From: Spirochaetales bacterium
GTDB taxonomy: Bacteria > Spirochaetota > Spirochaetia > SZUA-6 > JAFGRV01
Direction: 5' to 3'
Length of the DNA: 64,000 nucleotides
Assembly: GCA_016930085.1 (NCBI GenBank)
Contig: JAFGHO010000124.1
Coordinates: 22,129-86,128, forward strand
A model generated the notes under the pieces. The model was not told where the DNA came from, ran no database searches, and was given only the letters and a program-made list of their open reading frames with translations. Positions within the stretch are counted from its first letter, which is position 1. Every line of letters begins with the position of its first letter. Shown here piece after piece: positions 52,373 through 60,752 of this stretch. Position numbers and translations under genes: made by a program.

Positions 52373-54376
52373 CTAACGGACGACGACCGCGCCTTTTCTG
52401 CATATATCCCTGCACGTCCCACAGCCCGAGCATTTGTCGGGAACGATATAATGGGGCGTTCCTTTCCGGCCCATGATCGCGTTTTCAGGGCATTTTACCA
52501 GACAGGCCGTGCATCCGATGCATGTGTCCGGATCGATCGAGTAAGTAAGCAGGTCCGTGCATACGCCCGCGGGGCAGGTCCTTTCGAAGACATGCGCCTC
52601 GTATTCTTCCCTGAACCAGCGAATCGTACTCAGTACGGGGTTGGGCGCGCTTTGCCCCAGCCCGCAGAGGCTGGTCGCTTTTATTACCCCGGCAAGGGGG
52701 ACGAGATCGAGTACGTCCCGGAAACGTGAAAGCGCGTCGGTATCCTGTTCCGATTTACGGGGACGAATAATACTGTTTAATATGGATAAAATCCGTTTTG
52801 TTCCCTCCCTGCACGGAATGCATTTTCCGCAGCTTTCACGCGTTATGAAATCCATGAAAAAGCGGGCGACATCGACCATGCAGTTGTCTTCATCCATCAC
52901 GACAAGACCGCCTGACCCCATCATCGCACCCACTTCGGGAAGGGTATGGTAATCGATCTCTATATTGAAAAGATGTTCAGGGACGCAGCCGCCGCTTGGC
53001 CCCCCGATCTGTACCGCCTTGCAGCGCTTATTGTCGGGGATTCCGCCGCCGATAGCGTAGACGATGTCTCGCATGCTGGTGCCGATGCTCACTTCGACAA
53101 GACCGGTCCGGACGACCTTCCCGGAAAGCGCGAATACTTTTGTCCCGGGACTCTCTTTGGTGCCGAATGATGTAAACCAGTCCGCCCCCATGACGACGAT
53201 GGATGAAATATTGGCGAGTGTCTCGACGTTATTGATCACGGTTGGTCTTTCATGCAATCCTTTTTCCGGGGGATACGGGGGCCTCGGCCTCGGCATTCCC
53301 CGTTTCCCCTCTATGCTGTTGATGAGGGAGGTTTCTTCGCCGCACACAAAGGCGCCGGCCCCTTTTTTTATCACGATATCCAGGTTGAAGCCGCTGTCCC
53401 AGATATTGTCCCCGAGAAATCCGAACGCCCGCATCTCACCGATCGCTTTTGTGAGGTGTCTAATTGCCAGGGGGTATTCCGCCCTGATATAAATGTATGC
53501 CGTCTGTGCCCCGGTCGCGTATGCACCGACGGCAAGGCCTTCGAGAAGCCTGTGAGGATCGCTTTCACAAAGTGCGCGGTCCATGAACGCGCCGGGGTCA
53601 CCCTCATCGGCATTACAGACGAAATATTTTACCGGTGAGTTCCGGTCAAGGGCGGCCCTCCATTTCTTACCGGTAGGAAACCCTCCGCCGCCGCGACCCC
53701 TCAGGCCGCTCGCGGTCATGATACTACAGATGTCATCGGGGGTATTTTTGTGGATGGCCTTGAGTAACGCCGCGTATCCCCCGCGGGCAATATATTCCGA
53801 AATTGAGAGGGGATTGATGATACCGCAATTGGAGAGAACGACGCGTTTCTGGGGGCTGAAAAAGGGATGTTCGGCGAGCAGCGGAATATCCTCCCAAAGC
53901 ATCGACTGAGTATGTGAAAACTGTCCGAGTACGTCAGCCCGCGGGACCTTTCCGTCGTCGAGCATGGAAGCGAGAAGTGCGGCCGCCTTTTTTCCGATAG
54001 CGTTGCGGAAACTGACCCTCGTTTTTCCCGGCAACTGCACATCCATAAGGGGTTCCGCGCAGCAGAGGCCGATGCACCCGACAGGGATCACGTCGGCGGC
54101 GATATGTTTGCTTTCGATATATTCTTTGACGGCGGAATATGTGTCGCCTGCGCCGGCCGCCAGTCCGCAGGTTCCCATCCCGATATAGACAATGGGTTTG
54201 TTCGTGTCGTTTCTGAGAAGAGAATTGAAATAACCGTCCATTTCACGCTTTACGGAAGCCCCTCCGGGAAACGTGATGCCGCATGAGGCGGCGAGTCTCG
54301 TGATGAAATCACAATGAAGCGCTTCTGGCAGGTGTTCGAGTGTGTCGAGCCATGTATGCCGGATGTTGTTATCCAC
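52373..54376 (-). CDS. hydB: Hydrogenase subunit HydB (NuoF-like, NADH- and FMN-binding)
   Basis: A 667-residue protein; GTG 54376 is preferred because AAAGGAG precedes it; it overlaps hydC by 8 bp. The N-terminal thioredoxin-like part (about 60-130, MGTCGLAAGAG, GCIGLCCAEP) holds a possible 2Fe-2S site. The NuoF core follows: FMN/NADH motifs SGLRGRGGGGFPTGKKW, CNADEGDPGAFMDR and GAGAFVCGEETSLINSIEG. Cluster N3-type SCGKCIPCREGTKR follows. The C-terminus has two 4Fe-4S ferredoxin motifs (CIGCTACLVKCP, CSGCGTCRDIC). It feeds electrons from NADH to HydA. Confidence 0.95.
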   Translation of the reverse strand: MDNNIRHTWLDTLEHLPEALHCDFITRLAASCGITFPGGASVKREMDGYFNSLLRNDTNKPIVYIGMGTCGLAAGAGDTYSAVKEYIESKHIAADVIPVGCIGLCCAEPLMDVQLPGKTRVSFRNAIGKKAAALLASMLDDGKVPRADVLGQFSHTQSMLWEDIPLLAEHPFFSPQKRVVLSNCGIINPLSISEYIARGGYAALLKAIHKNTPDDICSIMTASGLRGRGGGGFPTGKKWRAALDRNSPVKYFVCNADEGDPGAFMDRALCESDPHRLLEGLAVGAYATGAQTAYIYIRAEYPLAIRHLTKAIGEMRAFGFLGDNIWDSGFNLDIVIKKGAGAFVCGEETSLINSIEGKRGMPRPRPPYPPEKGLHERPTVINNVETLANISSIVVMGADWFTSFGTKESPGTKVFALSGKVVRTGLVEVSIGTSMRDIVYAIGGGIPDNKRCKAVQIGGPSGGCVPEHLFNIEIDYHTLPEVGAMMGSGGLVVMDEDNCMVDVARFFMDFITRESCGKCIPCREGTKRILSILNSIIRPRKSEQDTDALSRFRDVLDLVPLAGVIKATSLCGLGQSAPNPVLSTIRWFREEYEAHVFERTCPAGVCTDLLTYSIDPDTCIGCTACLVKCPENAIMGRKGTPHYIVPDKCSGCGTCRDICRKGAVVVR

Positions 54377-54848
54377 GTTCTTTTGCTCCTTTCCTGTATA
54401 CGCGGACGATATCGGCCGCCCCGTCCGGTGTGAGGTGGGAATAATAGGTACCTCCGACGACCATGACCGGTGCGAGGCCGCAGGCCCCGATACACGCGAC
54501 CACTTCAAGGCTGAAAAGGCCGTCCTTCGTCGTTTCTCCGGGTTGTATACGGAGTTCCCGAATGAGCCGCGCGAGAAGGGCGTTGGAGCCCTTTATGTGA
54601 CAGGCGGTTCCCCTGCAAATCTGAATATGATATTTCCCCGGGGGGTGCATACGAAACTGATTGTAAAACGTCGCCACTCCATATACTTTACTTGCCGGAA
54701 GCCCCAGTTGCCTGCTTATCGCGATGATATCCTCCCTGGAAAGATATCCCTCTTTATCCTGGGCTTCCTGAAGCATCGAGATAAGGCTGTCCCGCTGTGG
54801 CCGGCCGGCCGCAACCGCGGCTTCTTCTGTGGTTTTACTCTTCTTCAT
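54369..54848 (-). CDS. hydC: Hydrogenase subunit HydC (NuoE-like, 2Fe-2S)
   Basis: A 159-residue protein of normal NuoE length. The helical N-terminus is followed by a thioredoxin-like 2Fe-2S domain with cysteines in CRGTACHIKG (C-x4-C) and later CIGACGLAP (C-x3-C). The YGVATFYNQF motif is typical of the family. It starts 2 bp after rex and overlaps hydB by 8 bp. It is the electron-transfer partner of HydB in the trimeric hydrogenase. Confidence 0.95.
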   Translation of the reverse strand: MKKSKTTEEAAVAAGRPQRDSLISMLQEAQDKEGYLSREDIIAISRQLGLPASKVYGVATFYNQFRMHPPGKYHIQICRGTACHIKGSNALLARLIRELRIQPGETTKDGLFSLEVVACIGACGLAPVMVVGGTYYSHLTPDGAADIVRVYRKGAKERG

Positions 54849-54850
54849 GG

Positions 54851-55525
54851 TTATATATCCCTTCCGTGTTCGACGCCCCCGTCTTTTTCAGGGGAGTCGG
54901 TACTTATTTTGGCGAAATATGCGGTCTTTTCGAAAACACTCGTTAAATCCAGATTCTCGATATGAACGTCTGCCGGACTTTTAATGGGGACCGGGGCGAC
55001 ATTCACGATGGCCTTTATTCCCGATTGTATGAGTTCTTCCGCGATATTTTGCGCCCGGTCTTCCGGTACGGTAATGATCCCGATTCTGATCTTTTCTTTC
55101 CGCAATATTTCCTTCATCTTCTCGACCGGATAGATCCGGCAGCCATTGATAACACGATTATTTTTTCTGTCGTCATTATCAAAGCCGGCTGTAATTTCAA
55201 GGTTTTTTCCCCGGCCCTTGAAGTAATTGATGAACGCCCTGCCCATATTCCCGATACCGACAATCGCCATTTTCAGTTTTTCTCCCGAATCGAGCAATCC
55301 GCTGATGCATTCGATCAGTTCACGGACCGCGTACCCCTTTTGAGGGCTCGCGAACTGATTGAGGACCATAAAATCGCGCCTTACCTGCGATGCCTTTTTA
55401 TCTGCGAGAACGGCGAGACGATATGAAAAAATGTATTCTTCTCCTTTTTCAAGAAGTTCCCGCAGTATCCGCCTGTAAAGACTCAATCGTTCGATTGTTT
55501 TGATCGGAATGTCGGTGCTTTTCAT
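54851..55525 (-). CDS. rex: Redox-sensing transcriptional repressor Rex
   Basis: A 224-residue repressor with a winged-helix N-terminal half: KTIERLSLYRRIL and the recognition helix region KASQVRRDFMVL. A Rossmann NADH-binding half follows, with VGIGNMGRAF near residue 90 and a VNVAPVPI motif. Rex binds TTGTGAA-N4-TTCACAA-type sites when NADH is low and releases DNA when NADH rises. Two such sites sit in the promoter of this operon (56060-56093), so the gene is autoregulated and its hydrogenase genes respond to NADH/NAD+. GAGGAGTACTC precedes ATG 55525. Confidence 0.95.
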   Translation of the reverse strand: MKSTDIPIKTIERLSLYRRILRELLEKGEEYIFSYRLAVLADKKASQVRRDFMVLNQFASPQKGYAVRELIECISGLLDSGEKLKMAIVGIGNMGRAFINYFKGRGKNLEITAGFDNDDRKNNRVINGCRIYPVEKMKEILRKEKIRIGIITVPEDRAQNIAEELIQSGIKAIVNVAPVPIKSPADVHIENLDLTSVFEKTAYFAKISTDSPEKDGGVEHGRDI

Positions 55526-55602
55526 GAGTACTCCTCTTTCTATCGTATTCCCTTATGCTGCCGCCCGCCGGTATTCATTGGAGGGGGACGCCTTCCCGGT
55601 TC

Positions 55603-56028
55603 CTACATGATACGTTTCCTTCCCCCGAGGTTGATCGCTTCTTTTCCGAGATTGAGAAGTCTTGTCGTTTTTTCCGTCAATTGTCCCGGAGAAATCGGTT
55701 TTTCAACAAAATCATCGACCGGCAGGAACTCGCCGTCTTTGTCCGGATTGAAACGGAAATCGGTTTTTTGATGTATGGAGGTAAGCATGAGAATCGGGAC
55801 ATGTTTCAATACCTCGTTTTTCCTGAGACTGTACGAGACATTGAAGCCTTCCATCCCCGTCTGCATCATGACATCGAGGATGATAAGGTCCGGTCGTATT
55901 TTCTCTGCCGTCGAAAGCCCTTCCGTTCCATTGATCGCCGTCCATACCTCATGCCCGTTTGATTTTAATATAGTGCCGACACTGTCATGGATGTCGACAT
56001 CGTCGTCGATGATAAGAATTTTTGCCAT
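55603..56028 (-). CDS. Stand-alone receiver protein, first gene of the Rex operon
   Basis: A 141-residue receiver: acidic Asp8-10, phosphoacceptor Asp52 in LIILDVMMQTG and Lys in DFVEKPIS. A fifteen-residue extra stretch between beta4 and the lysine (TDFRFNPDKDGEFLPVDD) resembles that of the receiver at 48113, so the two are close paralogues. No output domain. It lies directly downstream of the tandem Rex boxes, with GGAGATCTAATT before ATG 56028. It probably belongs to the same phosphorelay as the two kinases in the operon. Confidence 0.9.
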   Translation of the reverse strand: MAKILIIDDDVDIHDSVGTILKSNGHEVWTAINGTEGLSTAEKIRPDLIILDVMMQTGMEGFNVSYSLRKNEVLKHVPILMLTSIHQKTDFRFNPDKDGEFLPVDDFVEKPISPGQLTEKTTRLLNLGKEAINLGGRKRIM

Positions 56029-56059
56029 AATTAGATCTCCTTTTCATCACATATATAAA

Positions 56060-56093
56060 TGTGAAAAAAATCACACTGTGAAATAATTCACAG
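56060..56093 (-). promoter_or_regulatory. Two abutting Rex operators
   Basis: CTGTGAAATAATTCACAG (56076-56093) is a perfect 18-bp palindrome matching the Rex consensus TGTGAA-N4-TTCACA. TGTGAAAAAAATCACA (56060-56075) is a second copy with one mismatch, directly adjacent. They lie at about +3 to +36 relative to the promoter at 56103-56131, a repressing position, and just upstream of the first gene of the rex-hyd operon. Confidence 0.85.
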
Positions 56094-56102
56094 TATACTA
56101 TG

Positions 56103-56131
56103 AATATATATGATCACAAACCGGTTGTCAA
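56103..56131 (-). promoter_or_regulatory. Promoter of the rex-hydrogenase operon
   Basis: On the minus strand TTGACA (56131-56126), a 17-bp spacer and TATATT (56108-56103). An alternative TATACT (56097-56092) just overlaps the Rex box. Either would drive the ten genes from 56028 to 44629. Confidence 0.75.
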
Positions 56132-56250
56132 CATATTTATATACAAAATTCACCTATTTCTCCGTCATTTTTGGAAAAATTTCAAAAAAAGCCCGAACCT
56201 GTGTTACATTGGACAAAGTACGACAATTGTATAAGCGGAAGGGAGGGAAG

Positions 56251-56799
56251 ATGGTGATGAAATATGTTTTTGTGTCTATAATGACGGCGGTAGTCTGTCT
56301 CTCGTGTTCCACCCTGCCGGAAAAGGGTAACGATTATTCCTCGATGGGTGTTCTCAAGGTCAGGATCGACAATCCGGCGATAAATATTCTGTTTTCAGCA
56401 TCCACCTCCGGAGAAACTTCCTTCGGACTCGGTGTGACTTTTTATAAAGGAGAACTCGACGGACTGCTTTTAAAAAACCTCGCGACCGGAGAGATCGTGC
56501 GGCCGGACTATGTGAAAGACGGGTTCTGTTTTTACGCAAATATACCGGCCGTCTCATATTGTCTTGATTCGGCCGTACTTGATGAAGAGAGAGAAATACG
56601 CTTCTCTGAAGAAGGCAATCCCGTTTTTACGGTGAAAAGCAATGAAGTTGTCTATTTCGGTTCATATACGGTCGGAGTGTCATTCGGAAAGGAGGCGTAC
56701 CTCAAAAAAGCGGGTTATGAGGAAGAGAAAAAAAACCGGAAGCAAGTCGAATATATTGTCAACGACCTCCATAAAAAGGCGGGATGGATTTTTCGATAG
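56251..56799 (+). CDS. Small lipoprotein
   Basis: A 182-residue protein; ATG 56251 follows AGGGAGGGAAG (an in-frame ATG two codons on is an alternative). Lipobox VVCLSC (Cys18). The mature part is a beta-rich domain with no motif I know (GVLKVRIDNPAIN, SEEGNPVFTVKSNEVVYFGSY), somewhat like small beta-sandwich envelope proteins. It diverges from the rex-hyd operon and its promoter region adjoins the Rex boxes, so shared regulation is possible. Function unknown. Confidence 0.78.
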   Translation: MVMKYVFVSIMTAVVCLSCSTLPEKGNDYSSMGVLKVRIDNPAINILFSASTSGETSFGLGVTFYKGELDGLLLKNLATGEIVRPDYVKDGFCFYANIPAVSYCLDSAVLDEEREIRFSEEGNPVFTVKSNEVVYFGSYTVGVSFGKEAYLKKAGYEEEKKNRKQVEYIVNDLHKKAGWIFR

Positions 56800-56925
56800 C
56801 ATCGCCGCCGCTCTCGTAACCGGTCAATCCGGGGTTCCGCTGTCGAAGTTTCCGTCAATACCGGCCTTCCATCAAGCGGCGGTATAATCAATACCCCCGC
56901 AGGTACTGCGGAGGAGATAGTGCCG

Positions 56926-58629
56926 TTATAAGGACGCTTTCATGGCGTCGAGTGCTTTTACGTCCATTTCACGCGCCTTTTCGAGAAGACCGGCTACCTG
57001 TTTTCGAACATCAGGCCCGGCAAAACGTTTCGCCTTTGCGGGTGCCACACCCGGCCCGCCGACTGCTCCCCATATCTCCCACATGATTGTGTGGACTGTG
57101 TTGAAACAGGATGCGGCTTCCTTAAGCGGTTCGTATTTCCCGGTGACTTCCGAAATATTATCGAGAAAGAGATGGGCGTACCACCGGCATTCCGCAAGCA
57201 GCCCCACCGCGCTGTGATGGATTATATACCGGTATTGGAGTTCCTTTACCGTTTTACCGGAAAACGCTTCGTCATCGGCAATAGTATCGATCCATGCCCG
57301 GTAGGCTGCAAGACCGTTCGGAATACCCGGCCCGCCCGTGGGCCGTTCCATCACTTCGACCGCCCATAAAAGTATCCGCTTGTATGATTCCACCGGGCTT
57401 TTTTTTGTATTCCGGTCTCCGGGAACAAAGAGAACCCCCGTGTTCTCATACCAATTCCTTTTTCGAAAATATCCGTTCGGCTCGAACTCGACCTCGTCGA
57501 GAAACTCTTTTGATCCCTGGAAAAAACTCCAGCCCAGAAGTATTTCCCCGTTTTTATCGAATCCGGTGACAAGACATTCTTCGGGCGGTCCGACCACTCC
57601 CTGGGCGATAACGGGACGTTTGTTTTTACGGATACTTTCCCTGATTTTTTCGGTGAAAAGGACTTTGTTCGTTCCGTCGTTCAGCACGATTTCGCAGGGG
57701 ATTCCCATGACATCGAGCGTGCGCTTGTGGGGTTCCAGGGGATCGTCTGAGATGTGGGAAATAAGGGGGTTGTCCATATGCCAGCCCGGGCGCCAGTTGA
57801 GTTTGAATGCGGCCCCGGATGCGCACAATGCCGTAAGGTAGCTGTTGTCGAGCCGCCATTTTCTGTTGTGCGACTCGATGATCGAAGGCGGCTCTCCCTG
57901 ATCGAGATATTCCAGGTACGCGCGGACGCAGGAAGGAAAAGGAACGGTTTCCGGGCACCGGGGGATGCCGTCTTTTCCCTTTGTCCTGTGAAGTTCGAAA
58001 TTGACGAGGGGGACATTCTCCAGCACGCTTCGTATCCGTGAATTGAACCCCTCATCCGGCGCGTGTTTTTTCAGTGTGTCTTTTACCATAGTCACCATCC
58101 TTTGCCTGATTTTTTTTCTGGCGGAATGCAGGCGGCTTTTTACGGTACTCACCGGAAGATCGAGAAAAGTCCCGACTTCGGCCATGGAATACCCGTTGAT
58201 GTAAAACAGCGTGGTCACTTCCCTTTCATTTTCAGGAAGGTTTTCGACGCATGAGAGGACCGATTTTTCCGTTTCTTCTCTCATCACTTTTTGGACCGGT
58301 GTTTCGGAGTAGTCCGGCTGTTCACCGGCATTGTCGATCGGGATGGTATGGTGTTCCTTCCGGCGGCTGATTCTGTCGCAATACTTGAATACGATTTTCC
58401 TCAGCCATGAGGGGAAGGCGCACGGTTCTTTCAACATTCCGATGTCTCGATAGGCGCGTATAAAGGCTTCCTGTGCCGCGTCTTCCGCGCGATGAAAATC
58501 CTTGAGCAGTGAATAGGCGTAACCGACCGCCATATCCCTGAATCGGACGACCAGCGTATCAAAGGCATCCAGGTCTCCCCGGCGGGCCTTTCGGACACAG
58601 GTGATCCATTCCTTCATCCGTTTCTCCAT
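56926..58629 (-). CDS. ECF sigma factor fused to a large BtrH-like domain
   Basis: A 567-residue protein. Residues 1-190 are a sigma-70 ECF factor: region 2 (LLKDFHRAEDAAQEAFIRAY, then FPSWLRKIVFKYCDR) and region 4 (LPENEREVTTLFYINGYSMAEVGTFLDLPVSTVKSRL). A 375-residue C-terminal extension follows. Its first part (about 245-380) has a papain-like/C39-related look: DNSYLTALCASGAAFKLNW, later NKRPVIAQGVVGPPEECLVTGFDKNGEILLGWSFFQG. The cysteine/histidine/glycine pattern recalls butirosin BtrH-type proteins. Most ECF factors are 150-220 residues. CAGGAGCC precedes ATG 58629. No separate anti-sigma gene is nearby, so the extension may itself be the sensor. Confidence 0.83.
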   Translation of the reverse strand: MEKRMKEWITCVRKARRGDLDAFDTLVVRFRDMAVGYAYSLLKDFHRAEDAAQEAFIRAYRDIGMLKEPCAFPSWLRKIVFKYCDRISRRKEHHTIPIDNAGEQPDYSETPVQKVMREETEKSVLSCVENLPENEREVTTLFYINGYSMAEVGTFLDLPVSTVKSRLHSARKKIRQRMVTMVKDTLKKHAPDEGFNSRIRSVLENVPLVNFELHRTKGKDGIPRCPETVPFPSCVRAYLEYLDQGEPPSIIESHNRKWRLDNSYLTALCASGAAFKLNWRPGWHMDNPLISHISDDPLEPHKRTLDVMGIPCEIVLNDGTNKVLFTEKIRESIRKNKRPVIAQGVVGPPEECLVTGFDKNGEILLGWSFFQGSKEFLDEVEFEPNGYFRKRNWYENTGVLFVPGDRNTKKSPVESYKRILLWAVEVMERPTGGPGIPNGLAAYRAWIDTIADDEAFSGKTVKELQYRYIIHHSAVGLLAECRWYAHLFLDNISEVTGKYEPLKEAASCFNTVHTIMWEIWGAVGGPGVAPAKAKRFAGPDVRKQVAGLLEKAREMDVKALDAMKASL

Positions 58630-58755
58630 TTCTAAGGCTCCTGCATTATCGCCTTCTTTACCTAAAGCCCCGCTTCAGGGAGCAAAGGTTGATTAATAGT
58701 ACGGGACAATTGTCGTATGACCGCCGGAAAAAGAACCGGGTACGGGAGTCCGTGA

Positions 58756-59376
58756 TCAGTGGAAAACGGCATCGTATTCGATCGAAAGGCCGATGCCGAT
58801 TCCGGCATCGAGGCCGCCCGGCGCAGATGCCGGATTGAATATATCGAAAAAGTCATATGCGAAGTGACACGAACACATGACCCGAACGGAGTGAGATATC
58901 GCGAAATGAAGCGAAACAACACCGCCTGTACCCAGCAATATCCTCATCAGATCGAAGCTTTGTTCCGAGTATTCTTTTTCTGAGGAGAGCATGATCAATG
59001 AATGGATTCCGATACCGAAAATTATTGTCAGGGTACCGCCGGGGGGCAGTTCGACTCCGAATCCCGGAAATATCGTATCAGCCGAGATCATATACCGGTA
59101 GCCGTCCGGATCGATCCCGGAGCCGTCGACGGAAGCATGGATCGTGAGAAACGCCATATTCATGTTCACGAGGAACCCGAAGGGTTGCCCGGTTAAAGAG
59201 AGGATATAGATTCCCGTGCCTGCGTAAAACACCTCGGCCTCACGATCTGCGGACGTACATCGCATGGAAATAATATCAAAACCGATCCCCGCCCCTGCCG
59301 TGTTTCCGAATACGTAAAAACAGAGAAAGGGAAAAAGAAAAGCGGAAAGCGGTATCGTCTTCGGCATGATAAGCAT
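58756..59376 (-). CDS. Predicted secreted beta-rich protein, possibly outer-membrane barrel
   Basis: A 206-residue protein with an N-terminal hydrophobic signal (about residues 8-28) and a body of alternating hydrophobic strands with many Gly, Ile and Phe (YAGTGIYILSLTGQ, GGTLTIIFGIGIHSLIML, GLDAGIGIGLSIEYDAVFH). It ends close to a Phe-His. The start could be ATG 59376 or ATG 59367; neither has a clear ribosome site. I recognise no family. A small outer-membrane barrel is the best guess from composition. Confidence 0.6.
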   Translation of the reverse strand: MLIMPKTIPLSAFLFPFLCFYVFGNTAGAGIGFDIISMRCTSADREAEVFYAGTGIYILSLTGQPFGFLVNMNMAFLTIHASVDGSGIDPDGYRYMISADTIFPGFGVELPPGGTLTIIFGIGIHSLIMLSSEKEYSEQSFDLMRILLGTGGVVSLHFAISHSVRVMCSCHFAYDFFDIFNPASAPGGLDAGIGIGLSIEYDAVFH

Positions 59377-59421
59377 TATGACAGATAAAGCCGGTATGTC
59401 AAGGAGGTGCCTTCTCTCATA

Positions 59422-59449
59422 TTGACAAATGACCGGTATCTGCTATGAT
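59422..59449 (+). promoter_or_regulatory. Promoter of the small barrel gene at 59479
   Basis: TTGACA (59422-59427), a 16-bp spacer and TATGAT (59444-59449), 29 bp before the ATG. Confidence 0.65.
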
Positions 59450-59478
59450 TCGACAAAATCACATGATAAGGAGTGTAT

Positions 59479-60021
59479 ATGAAAAACGCGGTAAAGATAA
59501 CGGCGGTTTTCCTGGTCTTCCTGGCTGCGAATGTTTTTTCGGCCGAATCAAAAAAGGGAACATTCGGGATCGACATGGCCCTGATTTTCAACCTGCAAAG
59601 CCTGGTTGTCGATGTCGACAACTACAATGACGGAATTCAACCGGGCGCGGGATTGAAGATGTGGTTCGGCGACGCGTTCGCGGTGCGCGCCCTGGTACAT
59701 CTCGATCACACGGCAAATTCGGAATTTGAGATATCGACGACAAACTTCGGGATATCGGGGGCGCTGGAGTACCATTTCGCCCCGAAGGCGCTTTCCCCCT
59801 ACGCGGGCGGGCTTGTCGGCGTGACGATGGAAATGGTGACGGACATGGATACGGAAACAGGCATCTACTTCGGCGGGATGTTCGGGGTTGAAATGAATGT
59901 CTTTAAAACCGTATCGATGTACGCGGAATACGATCTTATCGCGTACATGGAAGATCCGGTTACGAACATTACCCTTGGGGTCGGCCCGAACGCTCAGGTG
60001 GGTATGCTCATTTATTTCTGA
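59479..60021 (+). CDS. Predicted outer-membrane beta-barrel protein
   Basis: A 180-residue protein; ATG 59479 follows AAGGAG by 5 nt. The signal peptide is about residues 1-21 (ends FSA). The mature protein has about eight predicted amphipathic strands (FGIDMALIFNLQSL, AVRALVHLDHT, NFGISGALEYHF, IYFGGMFGVEMNVF, VSMYAEYDLIAYM) and ends with AQVGMLIYF, a terminal Phe typical of outer-membrane barrels. Similar to the OmpA/OmpW-like small barrels. It converges with tcdA and the two coding regions overlap by 10 bp. Confidence 0.75.
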   Translation: MKNAVKITAVFLVFLAANVFSAESKKGTFGIDMALIFNLQSLVVDVDNYNDGIQPGAGLKMWFGDAFAVRALVHLDHTANSEFEISTTNFGISGALEYHFAPKALSPYAGGLVGVTMEMVTDMDTETGIYFGGMFGVEMNVFKTVSMYAEYDLIAYMEDPVTNITLGVGPNAQVGMLIYF

Positions 60022-60752
60022 GCGATCAGCCGGTGAATTTCGTATGCCGCAAGCAGACCGAATATACCGGTGATATACGAAAGGCTTCCGAGGGGCGTGC
60101 GTTTTCTGCCCCGTTCGCAGCCGCCGGTTTCTTCAGGAACGCCTGAAGCGCCGCATGTAGCCGGACGTTCGGTCGAATACACGCACCTGATACCCGAATG
60201 AATACCCGGTTTTTTGAGCCGTTTCCTTATTCGCAGCGCGAGGGGGCAGACCGCCGTCTCCGAGATGTCGCCGGTGCGAATGAGGGAGGGGTCGGTCCGG
60301 CATGCGGCGCCCATCGAAGAGACGACCGGTATACCCCTTTCAACGCAGGCCGCGAGAAGGGTCGCTTTGGGCGAGAGGCCGTCGATCGCGTCGAGGAGGG
60401 CATCGGGCCGGTGTTCGAGGAGAAGACCGATCGTTTCCGTGTGTGAAAACACCTCGAAGGTTTCCACGGTGATACGCGGATTGATGTCCAAAACGCGTTC
60501 CCTCGCACACGATGTCTTTTTTCTGCCCACGGTCGATTCCAGCGCGTAAAGCTGCCTGTTGATGTTCGACGGCCTTATGACGTCGAAATCGACGAGGAGC
60601 AGACGACCCACACCGAGCCGCGCGAGTGCCTCGACCGCGTACGAACCGACCGCGCCCAGACCGACGACCGTCACGCAGGCGTCATGAAGCGCTTTCATTC
60701 CTTCCTTGCCCAAAAGCATTTCCGCGCGTACGAACCGCCCGCTGTGTGTCAT
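60012..60752 (-). CDS. tcdA: tRNA threonylcarbamoyladenosine dehydratase (TcdA/CsdL)
   Basis: A 246-residue ThiF/MoeB-type E1-like enzyme: nucleotide-binding GLGAVGSYAVEALARLGVG near residue 31, DFDVIRPSNINRQ, and Asp in LLDAIDGLSPK. The SSMGAACRTDPS and CPLALRIRKRLKK motifs, together with the conserved Cys and the length, fit TcdA. It cyclises threonylcarbamoyladenosine of tRNA using ATP. It overlaps the tatD stop/start by 4 bp and is probably co-transcribed with it. Confidence 0.93.
   Translation of the reverse strand: MTHSGRFVRAEMLLGKEGMKALHDACVTVVGLGAVGSYAVEALARLGVGRLLLVDFDVIRPSNINRQLYALESTVGRKKTSCARERVLDINPRITVETFEVFSHTETIGLLLEHRPDALLDAIDGLSPKATLLAACVERGIPVVSSMGAACRTDPSLIRTGDISETAVCPLALRIRKRLKKPGIHSGIRCVYSTERPATCGASGVPEETGGCERGRKRTPLGSLSYITGIFGLLAAYEIHRLIAQK

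Noticed and set aside
51701..52729. 342-codon plus-strand frame
   Set aside because: Antisense to hydA and hydB, both identified by multiple Fe-S and nucleotide motifs.
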